The notes beneath the pieces were generated by a model, which did not search any database, was not told where the DNA came from, and was given only the letters and a program-made list of their open reading frames with translations. The position numbers and the translations under genes are program-made. 64,000 bases of DNA from Pseudomonas viciae (GTDB lineage: Bacteria > Pseudomonadota > Gammaproteobacteria > Pseudomonadales > Pseudomonadaceae), in NCBI RefSeq assembly GCF_004786035.1, contig NZ_CP035088.1, positions 2,516,001 to 2,580,000 on the forward strand, written 5' to 3'. Positions 1 to 7,173 of this stretch are shown piece after piece. Each line of letters opens with the position of its first letter. Within the stretch, counting starts at the first letter, position 1.

Positions 1-236
1 AGTCACTTCAAAGCTGTCACCAACCTGAGCCCCTTGTGCAGTGCCAGAAGCGGGTTCGTCTGCTTCAGGCCAGCACCCTGATGGTGGCGAATGCCAAAAG
101 CGTTATGGCGGCTGCCTTCGAAGTGGGCTACGAGAGCGCGGCGCAATTCAGCCGGGATTATGCGCGGGTGTTTGGACTTCCGCCTGGACAGGATGCCGGG
201 AGGATGCTCGGCAATATGAAGGCGGTTAGAGGCTAG
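1..236 (+). pseudogene. AraC-family regulator, C-terminal fragment with frameshift
   Basis: The left edge reads in frame 1 as SHFKAVTNLSPL, the usual second half of an AraC/XylS HTH domain. From about position 34 the family sequence continues in frame 3 as QCQKRVRLLQASTLM, then FEVGYESAAQFSRDYARVFG, the second HTH and its signature. The extra dinucleotide TG at about 35-38 (or loss of one base) explains the switch. The gene is also cut by the window edge, so the N-terminal ligand domain cannot be seen. A sequencing error is the alternative to a real frameshift. Family assignment is firm; pseudogene status is likely. Confidence 0.75.
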
Positions 237-334
237 TCGGTTGGCGGGTTGATGAGGGGATGGCGATTTTCTTGATCGGCGGCGTTCGGCCGATAGGATT
301 AGACTACACCGCATTCCTGTCAGAGATTATTTTC

Positions 335-541
335 ATGCTGATTGAGTGCCAAAGGTGCGGCCAAGGTTACGTTCGAGCAATGCGGGTCCGCTCTACACAA
401 CTTTTGCTGTGGGTGTGCGAAGAATGTGAAGCAACGTGGGCCAGCCAGGCTGAGGTGAATGTCTGTAATTTTGAAGACTACGGAACATTAATGGCCGGTA
501 TTGGGCGCAGAGGTTTATGGTCAGAATTGGAGCCACAGTGA
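335..541 (+). CDS. Small zinc-ribbon protein, function unknown
   Basis: A 68-residue protein starting at the ATG at 335; the open frame extends upstream to 260 but the first zinc-ligand motif follows directly after this Met. It has two CxxC knuckles (ECQRCGQ near residues 4-7 and VCEECEA near 28-31), which together make a classic four-cysteine zinc ribbon of the rubredoxin/zf-ribbon type. There is no signal peptide or membrane segment, so it should be cytosolic. It sits alone between a broken AraC gene and an unknown gene, in a stretch of small lineage-specific genes. I do not recognise a named family; nucleic-acid or protein binding is possible but not shown. Confidence 0.6.
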   Translation: MLIECQRCGQGYVRAMRVRSTQLLLWVCEECEATWASQAEVNVCNFEDYGTLMAGIGRRGLWSELEPQ

Positions 542-581
542 AAATTTCGTCATCGGAACGGAAAAGTGCGGAAAAGCGGAC

Positions 582-609
582 GGATTTATTTGCTTGTAAA
601 TAGATCCGC
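582..609. repeat. Imperfect palindrome, copy 1 of a 26-bp direct repeat
   Basis: Bases 583-608 are identical to bases 3182-3207. The unit is itself an imperfect hairpin: CGGATTTATTT and AAATAGATCCG form an 11-bp stem with one mismatch around the loop gcttgt. The copies lie in the same orientation and bracket the unknown gene at 788-1606 and the IS110 element. Confidence 0.8.
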
Positions 610-787
610 CCTCATTTTCTAATGGTCCCCACGCAATATGAGTGCTTGGCAATTTTCGGTTTTCGCCAGAGCAGAAAGTTATGGGATAACGCAGGCTACA
701 CGTTCAAGAAAGCCTAGGTCTTCATTTCCCGAAGTGGTTAGGTGGGGGATTTCTTGAAAGGCATAAACGATTGAGGCTTTGGATTTC

Positions 788-1606
788 ATGAATGATGAGT
801 TGATGGTTTCAGCAGTTTGTTGGGAAATGGATGCAGCGGTGTCTGCCAGTTTCGCCCACGCTGTTAAGGTGACGGAAGAATTCCTGTTTTTTTGCCCTGA
901 ATGCCTGGTTGACGTTGTTGCTTCAATATCTACAAAGAAAAACTTCTTTTTTCGGGCACCTAAACTACACAGGCTAGGCTGTAAAAATGAGAAGCGTCAA
1001 AGTGATTCTACCCTGCCTGCTCGTTATCCTGTAAATCGGACCTCTCCTGACCCGGAACCGATCATCCCCAGTCACTTGGGCGATTTACCTAAACGCCGTA
1101 AGAAAAAGAAACCGTCAATGCCCGAGCGCCAGACGTTGGCGAAAAGCATTCAGCCTGGCGCTGTCCTGCATCCAGGAACCCTACGGGAAGTTGTAGATGC
1201 ATGGTTCACGATGAATATCGATCATCGTAAGCATTGTCTCCTGACCGTGGGCAGTACTCAAATGACCTATTATGATGCTTTTGCTTTACTGAGTTCGGGT
1301 GGAGATATTTCGACGCTAGGATGTGCAGTAAATGTAGTCTTTGGTTCGGCCTCGGTGAATAAGTATGGCGATTCTTTCTACGTAACCACTCGGAGTAAGT
1401 TCAAATTCGGGGAGCAGATGCTACCAATCAAAGCGCGGGTTCGACCTAGTGATCCTGATTTCGATCTGCTCAAGGACGGCCGTAAGAGCGTCCAAATCTT
1501 CGCACACGGGTCTACTCCGATTCCTGATAGTCAAATCCGTTATTTTCACCCACCTGCAGCAACACGCTACACGGGTTTCGTTATCAAACCCGAGCAGTCA
1601 GGTTAA
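788..1606 (+). CDS. Hypothetical protein with CoiA-like zinc-binding N terminus
   Basis: A protein of 272 residues from the ATG at 788; a TTG at 779 would add three residues. The N-terminal 65 residues read FLFFCPECLVDVVASI and then FFFRAPKLHRLGCKN, so CxxC and HxxxC elements are spaced as in the N-terminal zinc-binding domain of CoiA-like proteins. A strongly basic linker (KRRKKKKP) follows at about residue 105, then a C-terminal domain of about 150 residues that I do not recognise. No signal peptide is present. Base use is less GC-rich than in the core genes further right, which fits recent acquisition. It lies between two copies of a 26-bp repeat. No function can be stated; the basic linker would suit nucleic-acid contact. 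Confidence 0.6.
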   Translation: MNDELMVSAVCWEMDAAVSASFAHAVKVTEEFLFFCPECLVDVVASISTKKNFFFRAPKLHRLGCKNEKRQSDSTLPARYPVNRTSPDPEPIIPSHLGDLPKRRKKKKPSMPERQTLAKSIQPGAVLHPGTLREVVDAWFTMNIDHRKHCLLTVGSTQMTYYDAFALLSSGGDISTLGCAVNVVFGSASVNKYGDSFYVTTRSKFKFGEQMLPIKARVRPSDPDFDLLKDGRKSVQIFAHGSTPIPDSQIRYFHPPAATRYTGFVIKPEQSG

Positions 1607-2081
1607 GAAAAGGGTCATCCTTACTGCAAGGCCGTCGTCTGACGCTGACGGGGCTAGGGAACGAAAAAGGGGACGCCCATTAGCCGGTCTCAAGTCAAGG
1701 CTAAAAGCCAACTCGCCCTGCAGCTTTTAACTGTAGGGTTCCCCTTTATCTCAACCTGCCTGGTTGAACCTGTCGTCCCCGTTTCCTCATCAATGGCTAC
1801 GACCGAGTCGTGCCAGACACCCATTTGGATCAAGCGGTAGCGATACAGCACGCACCGCCCTGGCAGTGAACTGCCCCAGAGAAACGTTGGTGCCGCCAAT
1901 GTGTCCAAAACGTGTCGCAGAACTGTGGCTCGCGCGTGGCACGCACGTCCAGTCTCAACTGGCTCACTTGGCGGACGACCCGGTTACAACACACTCAGGC
2001 GGTGATGGTCGGGCGCCACTCGGATTTCGTGGTTCATGCCCAGTCCCCTTTTGGTTGGCCGGCCATCACCTAACTCGCCCT
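1607..2081. other. Non-coding stretch between unknown gene and IS110 transposase
   Basis: About 475 bases without a convincing gene. Near 1668 it carries AAAAAGGGGACG, the inverse complement of the sequence following the second 26-bp repeat (CGTCCCCTTTTT near 3206). A short GGCAG/CTGCC hairpin lies near 1862-1875, and GGCCGGCCA at 2057-2065 also occurs at 3162-3170 on the other side of the transposase. Part of this stretch is probably the transposase-downstream end of the IS, where some IS110-family members encode their bridge RNA; that last point is inference. Confidence 0.4.
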
Positions 2082-3170
2082 TCAGGCGAAACAGCGTTTA
2101 GCGTCAAAAGGCTGTTTCTCCTTAAATATGTGGTAGCTCGCACGCGCCAATTTATGAGCCAGTGCTTTGGTCGCGACCACGCTGTTTGTCTTGGCTTTCT
2201 TTTTCTCGAAAAATCGTTTGGCATCGTCACTGAAACGCCGGGCAAAATTGGCTGCTTCAATGAAAGCCCAAATGAGGTAAGCGTTGCCATTTTTTGCGTT
2301 GCCTTCACCTTTCTTTTTTCCGTTGGAGTAATGCGCACTTTTTACGCAGCGAGCGTAAGAGGCGAAGTTGCCGACCTCTGCAAAACGGTCTATGTCACCG
2401 GTTTCCAACATGATGATCGTTGCCAGTACTTCACCCACGCCTGGCATCGTTTTTAGCAACAAATATTCAGGTCGTAGCTTGGCCTGTTGAAGCAGTCGCG
2501 CGTCTAGCTCGGCGATCTGCGCCTCGAGCGCTTGGATGACCACCACATTGGCCTTGATCGCCAAAGCCACATCTATTGGCAGGCCCAGCCTGTCAACAGA
2601 TGCGGCTGAAAAGCCTTTGATTTCATTACAGCTAAAACTATGCCCAAATTGACGTGCAGCGATATTTTAGACGGCCAGGATGTGCTGGGTTCTTGTGCGA
2701 ACCAATTGAATTCGTTTACGCGCCAAATCTCGTAGCGCTCGTTCGTGCGGAGGATGAATATAGCCCGTCGGCAGAATCCCCAGTCGCAGCAAATGCGCGA
2801 GAAATACGGCATCATCCTTATCGTCCGAGTGCTTCAAACCGTCATAGCGTTTCATCGCCACCGGGTTCGCCAATTTGACGTTCAAGCCCGCAGCCATAAG
2901 GCCATCGACAAGCCAATACCAGTTGTACGTCGACTCGACCACCACGCCGGCCAACTCGTCACGGTGCGGATCGAGGAGCGCAATAATCGGCGTTAGCTCA
3001 TTGGGACAGCGCCGGCTCACCAAAACTCTATCCGTTTCGTCGGTAACCACGACAACGCTGTTGTTCGAATGCAGGTCTATGCCACAAAATTTCATCACGG
3101 CCTCCTCAGCAAAAGTCTAAGTTCGCACCTTGAATTTTGCGCCACCTCTGTGAGGTGGGGAGGCCGGCCA
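2057..3170 (-). mobile_element. IS110-family insertion sequence, inactivated
   Basis: The element is defined by the broken transposase at 2082-3095 and by GGCCGGCCA at 2057-2065 and 3162-3170, which may mark subterminal ends. IS110 elements lack ordinary terminal inverted repeats, so the true ends cannot be fixed by eye and the extents given are a minimum. A 7-bp hairpin (CCACCTC-tgt-GAGGTGG, 3142-3158) sits just upstream of the transposase start, where an IS110-type bridge RNA might be encoded. Alternatively the RNA could lie in the 1730-2056 gap, as in the IS1111 subgroup. Confidence 0.5.
2082..3095 (-). pseudogene. IS110-family transposase interrupted by one in-frame stop
   Basis: This DEDD recombinase reads as about 337 codons, the normal family length, from ATG 3095 preceded by GAGGAGG. 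The N-terminal RuvC-like domain has GIDLHSN, VVESTYNW and KHSDDKDDA, which supply the acidic residues. The C-terminal Tnp_20 half has PGVGEVLAT and FASYARCVKS with the region of the catalytic serine. A TAA at 2669-2667 splits the gene immediately after HILAV; the reading frame on both sides is the same and continues NIAARQFGHSFS. Family members have a sense codon, usually Glu, at this place, so one substitution (GAA to TAA) explains the damage. A GTG at 2570 could restart the C-terminal half but would lack the catalytic N-terminal domain. Confidence 0.85.
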
Positions 3171-3181
3171 GATGATTCTCA

Positions 3182-3207
3182 GATTTATTTGCTTGTAAAT
3201 AGATCCG
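3182..3207. repeat. Copy 2 of the 26-bp direct repeat
   Basis: Identical to 583-608 and in the same orientation. It is followed by TCCCCTTTTTG, a pyrimidine tail whose inverse complement recurs near 1668. It lies about 12 bases beyond the possible IS end. Confidence 0.8.
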
Positions 3208-3284
3208 TCCCCTTTTTGTCTCTTTTTGTCTGCGGCTCCGAAAAATAGTCGATCATAATCGAGCAACAGCGGGCACCGATTGAG

Positions 3285-3734
3285 CTAATCACTGCTGCTG
3301 CCCATAAGTATCCATCGTTGCCCCAAAATATGGATATCGAACGCAAAATCCCAAAACACTGGATAGGCTGGGTGCCCTTTTGCAAGCCAGAATGAGGTTA
3401 CGTTTTCGGCCTGATCGAGATTCACTGATTGAAACAGGGCTTCGGCTAAAGACAGGATTTCCGAGCGCTTAGTCAACAGATCCAGCGGCCCATAACCGCC
3501 ATCGCCCGCGTGAAGCAGCAGCTCCAGCGCCTGGCTTCTGGCATCCCCCACAGACACCGAAGTCGCATTACCCACAACACAATCTTTGGAAACAGAACTA
3601 CGAAGGGCCTCTTCGAGAGTTTGCTTTATACCAAGAGGGCCGTAGGTATTTACCCAGACGGTATAGTTGTATCCCTCCAAGAGGTGTTCGAGTCTGAGAA
3701 CCTCATCCGGTCTGGTGTCTATCACTATTTGCAT
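3285..3734 (-). CDS. Hypothetical protein, possible orphan immunity protein
   Basis: A 149-residue acidic cytosolic protein without signal peptide or membrane segment. The C-terminal part (LAKGHPAYPVFWDFAFDIH, then RWILMGSSSD) resembles small Pseudomonas proteins found beside polymorphic-toxin (Rhs/CDI/T6SS) loci and thought to be immunity proteins; this rests on memory of the family and is not proven. No toxin gene is visible within the window. It faces the IS110 element and is followed upstream by another minus-strand gene pair of similar character. Confidence 0.6.
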   Translation of the reverse strand: MQIVIDTRPDEVLRLEHLLEGYNYTVWVNTYGPLGIKQTLEEALRSSVSKDCVVGNATSVSVGDARSQALELLLHAGDGGYGPLDLLTKRSEILSLAEALFQSVNLDQAENVTSFWLAKGHPAYPVFWDFAFDIHILGQRWILMGSSSD

Positions 3735-3845
3735 GCTGGAACCACGGGGGCGGTCTTGGGTGAGTACGCAGTTTACTGGGATTGATCGGCTTGTTCGTTG
3801 GTTGGTCTTTCTTGTGCCAAAAGTTGTCGTCGGAAACTCTTGAGT

Positions 3846-4241
3846 TCAGCACCACACAGGCTGCAGGCCAAGTCTCGTATAGCCCAATACACGAGGCGTT
3901 TCACCTTCGATCGTAAACGGAAGGTTGTGTTTTCTCAGTGTGGACAGCAACCAATCGAGCGAGACCGCTCTGAGTTCGATCCACTCGATTTCCGCTACCG
4001 GATGGACGTGGTAATGCCAATCGCCATCCCAGTCTGTGCAATAGCCGCTCGGAGCTAAAACACTGTGCAGTCTGAATTCCGGTCGCATTTGCGGCGAGCC
4101 AAGCATTGCTTCGATCAGCTCGGCCCATTTGGTTTTATTCATCACTGGCAAAATCGTGCCGGCAGCCAACAGCCTGTGAAGCTTCGCTTTCACAGCATCG
4201 TCGGGCTCGGGAAGTTGCTGCCTAAAATCAGTGCCCCTCAT
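3846..4241 (-). CDS. Hypothetical protein, second gene of a pair
   Basis: A 131-residue protein whose start ATG at 4241 overlaps the stop of the upstream gene by four bases (ATGA), so the two are translationally coupled. The open frame extends further upstream, but that extension is a shadow of the neighbouring gene. The sequence is rich in aromatic and acidic residues (DWDGDWHYHVHPVAEIEWIEL), with no signal peptide or membrane helix. The fold and size would suit an immunity protein, in line with its accessory setting, but I do not recognise the family. Confidence 0.65.
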   Translation of the reverse strand: MRGTDFRQQLPEPDDAVKAKLHRLLAAGTILPVMNKTKWAELIEAMLGSPQMRPEFRLHSVLAPSGYCTDWDGDWHYHVHPVAEIEWIELRAVSLDWLLSTLRKHNLPFTIEGETPRVLGYTRLGLQPVWC

Positions 4242-4705
4242 TGACTCAGCGGTTCCTTCTGCAGTTTTTCGAACGTCTCCAGCGCAGCGAGGAACTCCTC
4301 CAGGGAAAAGCTTACCGGCTGGTTTTCCACGTTCCAGCGAGTAGAAATACCCACTTCCAGCTTGCTGGAAACGCTCCAGCCGAAACGCCGCCAATGCACG
4401 GTGTCGCCGTCGATAACCTGTTCGACCATCAGCACGGTGCAGTCGAAGTCCATATCGTCGCTGCACACCAGCAATGGTACAAGGGTGGAGCTGCCGTCCT
4501 CGCTGGGAATGAAGCGGCGCCTGGCGAGGGCATCTTCTTCCTCATCCATCAACCACATTAAGGAAAGACCAAGCAGGGAGACACTGGCGTCATTCAGGTG
4601 GGAGGCCAACCATTGCTCGATAGCCACATCGTCAATGGTCAACCACGCGCAAGCGCTGCGGGAGAAGGCCGCTTGATGGTAAGCGGCGTGGATGCGGTGA
4701 TGCAT
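4238..4705 (-). CDS. Hypothetical protein, first gene of a pair
   Basis: A 155-residue acidic protein (for example LMWLMDEEEDALARRRF), cytosolic by sequence. It is followed with a 4-base ATGA overlap by the 131-residue gene, which indicates a two-gene operon. It alternates beta-rich and acidic segments, including DDMDFDCTVLMVEQVIDGD and VHWRRFGWSVS, a style common in immunity proteins of polymorphic-toxin systems. No partner toxin is present nearby. Function is unknown. Confidence 0.65.
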   Translation of the reverse strand: MHHRIHAAYHQAAFSRSACAWLTIDDVAIEQWLASHLNDASVSLLGLSLMWLMDEEEDALARRRFIPSEDGSSTLVPLLVCSDDMDFDCTVLMVEQVIDGDTVHWRRFGWSVSSKLEVGISTRWNVENQPVSFSLEEFLAALETFEKLQKEPLSQ

Positions 4706-4913
4706 GAAAAAATCCGTCTGCTAATAGAGAGAGGCCTAGCAAGCTATTGTGCCTACTTTAAATGCGCTCATGGGTAGCAATAATTTGGTTTTTGAGCAGC
4801 CGTTATTTTTCAAGAAGCGTTGGGCCAATCTCGCAGATAGCTTGGGGTAGACCACGGTTATAAAATTGTGGTCTGGTCCCGATTTTCCATAAAGCGGACA
4901 GTCGAAGGGGCAG

Positions 4914-5453
4914 CTAATAATGAAGTAGTTCGCCCGTCACGTAATCAAAACGATAGACAGACCTGTTGAAGTCAACGGCTTCGATATAGGCAGGTAATAA
5001 GCAAAAGCCTTCAGAGAATATGTCTGCGCCAGAGGCTTGCCAGATTATGACGCCATCCCTGGACAAGCGAGTGATCTCCAGTTCGCCGTGTGAAAGGAGA
5101 GCACGTTGCTGATTTTCATAGTGGATGCCAAAGCATGTAGCGATATCGACACGAACGGACCACAGAAGCCTATAGGGAAGCTCTAGCGATAAACACGCGA
5201 TGTGATCACCGACCGCCAAATAGAGCTTGCCGTCGAGCACGAGTGCCGAATGCTTATGGATGGCGGTGCATCCTCCCGCGGCACCAACTACCAGGATGCT
5301 GTCTCCGTTTAATTTGACACCATGGATTGACGTGACCGACTCGTCCGTAAGGAGGACGTGGAGAGCATAGGGCTGCGCGTTGTCAGTGGAGTTAAACGAG
5401 TAATTAGGTTCGTCAACTATTGTGACCAATCCATATGGGGTGTGCACGTTCAT
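4914..5453 (-). CDS. Hypothetical beta-rich protein, possible orphan immunity protein
   Basis: A 179-residue protein composed largely of short beta-strand-like repeats (SALVLDGKLYLAVGDHIAC, RLLWSVRVDIATCFGIHY, ITRLSRDGVIIWQASGAD, VYRFDYVTGELLHY), reminiscent of a half beta-propeller. There is no signal peptide. Similar small proteins occur in Pseudomonas next to T6SS/Rhs toxin genes, but no toxin is in view. It lies alone between gaps of about 200 bases and shows a lower GC content than the core genes to the right. Confidence 0.6.
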   Translation of the reverse strand: MNVHTPYGLVTIVDEPNYSFNSTDNAQPYALHVLLTDESVTSIHGVKLNGDSILVVGAAGGCTAIHKHSALVLDGKLYLAVGDHIACLSLELPYRLLWSVRVDIATCFGIHYENQQRALLSHGELEITRLSRDGVIIWQASGADIFSEGFCLLPAYIEAVDFNRSVYRFDYVTGELLHY

Positions 5454-5613
5454 ATGATTTCTATTTTCTGGCCCGTTTACGATCAGATTATGTCTCAGGT
5501 TGATCTGGGAAACCTTTAGAAGGAACGACCGCTTCTGGCCGATCTCTGCCGGCAGGGACCTTTAAACTAGGTGGCCAGATTTGAGGCGCGGTGCAGATAC
5601 CACCTCTAATTAC

Positions 5614-5640
5614 GTAAAACGGGCGCTTTTAGGCGCCCGT
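5614..5640 (-). terminator. Rho-independent terminator for the 90-aa gene
   Basis: ACGGGCGC and GCGCCCGT form an 8-bp GC-rich stem around a 6-base loop. On the minus strand the stem is followed by TTTTACG, just past the stop of the gene ending at 5648. Confidence 0.6.
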
Positions 5641-5647
5641 AGTTCCA

Positions 5648-5920
5648 TCAGCTTTCGACCTGCGCCTGAAGTCGCCTACCAATCACCTCCAGCAAATCAC
5701 AGCCATCACGCAACGGAATCACCAGAAGCTGTGCGAAGTCCGAAAGCACCACTGTATTGCTGGTGATTTCAGAACGAAACGCGATGTTCTCCAGTACCTG
5801 AGTCACCACACGTATGCGGTAATCAGCCGTTGCATGCAGGACGTCAAGCGGGGCTTGGGTGTCGATTAGCAGGGAAGCGGGAGTGCAGTCGATGCCGGTG
5901 ATGGGGATGTATCTTTCCAT
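5648..5920 (-). CDS. Conserved hypothetical protein of a Pseudomonas-specific small family
   Basis: A 90-residue protein, predicted mostly helical, with segments ITGIDCTPASLLIDTQAP, LHATADYRIRVVTQVLEN and LLVIPLRDGCDLLEVIGRRL. Related short proteins are common in Pseudomonas genomes, often near regulatory or accessory genes, but have no known function. There is no signal peptide or membrane segment. A hairpin terminator follows the stop. Start ATG 5920 is preceded by a purine-rich stretch (TCGGAGCAAT), a usable ribosome-binding site. Confidence 0.6.
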   Translation of the reverse strand: MERYIPITGIDCTPASLLIDTQAPLDVLHATADYRIRVVTQVLENIAFRSEITSNTVVLSDFAQLLVIPLRDGCDLLEVIGRRLQAQVES

Positions 5921-6139
5921 GGGATTGCTCCGATCAGGTTAATGGGCTGATCCGATCCTCAGGTCGCCAAACCTGATCGCTATTGAGCGATGGGCATCAC
6001 TATAGATTTTGTCGGATTGGGTGGGGAAGGTGACGGCTTCCTAAAGCTTCGTAGGAGTTGCGATCGTTTTTTGCCGGAGGGATCTGACATGGCTGGCTCG
6101 GCTGATTCAAAACCATCGACAGGCAGGGTGTGAGCTTTA

Positions 6140-6183
6140 GGACTGCTTCGCAGTCCAGCGGGGATAAATCCCCTCGCCACAGG
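6140..6183. repeat. REP-like hairpin unit
   Basis: GGACTGC-ttc-GCAGTCC is followed by GCGGGGATAAATCCCC and CTCGCCACAG. This composite also occurs near 8531-8570 and, in part, at 23730-23747 and 37664-37693. It lies between two minus-strand genes. Confidence 0.7.
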
Positions 6184-6196
6184 GAGAGTGCTGCAA

Positions 6197-7063
6197 CTAG
6201 CCTTCGAACTCCGTTTGCAGCATCGCCAAAAACGCCTCCCTGGCAGGATGCTTCCCAGCGTTTTCATGCCAGTAAAAAAGGTTATCAATCCCCGTCAGCT
6301 CAGGAAACTCATACCCCGTCCAACCAGCCCCTTGGCGGTACTGCTCATAAATCCCCCGGGGCACCAGCGAGACGCCTGCACCCGCACTGACACAACCAAC
6401 AATGGCGCCATAACTGGCGATGCTGGTGATCGGTTGCACCTGACCATGACGCAGCAGCCACTGCTCCAGCGCCAAGCGGTACGGACAGCCCGTGGGCCAC
6501 ATGAAGATTGCCTTGCCTTGCAGATCTGCGGCGCTGCGCAGCGGGCCGTGTGACTCGGAGGCGATGAGCACCAGGTCTTCGCGGTACATCACCGCTCGTT
6601 TGAGTCCAGGCCGTTCGATGTCCACCGCTACGATCACGCCGTCGAGCCGGTGATGTTGGATATCGTCCAGCAACTGCGCCCAGGTGCCGGTGCTCAGTTC
6701 CAGCGACACCTGCGGATACTGCGCGTGGTATTTGGCGAGCAATTGAGGCAGACGCCCGGTGGCGCTGGACTCGATCGCGCCTATGCGCAGTGGGCCGCTC
6801 GGTGCGCGGGTGGGGGCGACTGCGCGGCGGGCTTCTTCCGTCAGGCTCAGTATTTTTGTCGCGTACTCCAGAAACACTTCGCCTGCCGGGCTGACTTGCA
6901 GCCCGCGACCTTCGCGGAAAAACAGCGGCGTGCCGAGTTCCCGCTCCAGGGACTTGAGGCGCGCGGTGATGTTGGACGGCACGCAGTGCAGCACTTCGGC
7001 GGCGCGGGCGATGCTGCCGGTGTCGCAGACCGTCTTGAGCATGCGCAGTTGGGACAGTTCCAT
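6197..7063 (-). CDS. LysR-family transcriptional regulator
   Basis: A 288-residue LysR-type regulator. The N-terminal winged HTH covers roughly residues 1-60 (QLRMLKTVCDTGSIARAAE, VPSNITARLKSLERELGTPL), and the substrate-binding domain begins near residue 90 (GPLRIGAIESSATGRLPQLL). The VPSNITARLK recognition helix and the FMWPTGCPYRLALEQWL segment resemble the subgroup that includes the putrescine regulator PtrR, but I would not assign that name. It is transcribed divergently from a DMT-family exporter at 7174, and LysR regulators usually control such a neighbour, so the exporter is the likely target. An AAGTGA/TCACTT inverted repeat lies in the shared promoter. Confidence 0.9.
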   Translation of the reverse strand: MELSQLRMLKTVCDTGSIARAAEVLHCVPSNITARLKSLERELGTPLFFREGRGLQVSPAGEVFLEYATKILSLTEEARRAVAPTRAPSGPLRIGAIESSATGRLPQLLAKYHAQYPQVSLELSTGTWAQLLDDIQHHRLDGVIVAVDIERPGLKRAVMYREDLVLIASESHGPLRSAADLQGKAIFMWPTGCPYRLALEQWLLRHGQVQPITSIASYGAIVGCVSAGAGVSLVPRGIYEQYRQGAGWTGYEFPELTGIDNLFYWHENAGKHPAREAFLAMLQTEFEG

Positions 7064-7073
7064 AGCTCACCAA

Positions 7074-7104
7074 AAGTGAATGATTGATAGAGTTTAAGTC
7101 ACTT
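7074..7104. promoter_or_regulatory. Possible LysR operator in divergent promoter
   Basis: AAGTGA (7074-7079) and TCACTT (7099-7104) form an inverted repeat with a 19-base spacer, placed between the divergent LysR and exporter genes. It is only 6 bp per arm, so chance is possible. Confidence 0.35.
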
Positions 7105-7173
7105 GTGCTGAGGTTGGGTGGTTTCGATACTTCGAGGTAAATCAGCCAGACGCTCAGTGAGCAGGAACTCTCG

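Noticed and set aside
1690-2456. Short frames on both strands between the unknown gene and the IS.
   Set aside because: They overlap each other or the transposase, lack ribosome sites and have no recognisable sequence.
2082-3098. Programmed readthrough or recoding of the IS110 transposase at TAA 2667-2669.
   Set aside because: IS110 transposases are normally a single uninterrupted frame, and no slip site or readthrough context is evident. A point mutation is simpler.
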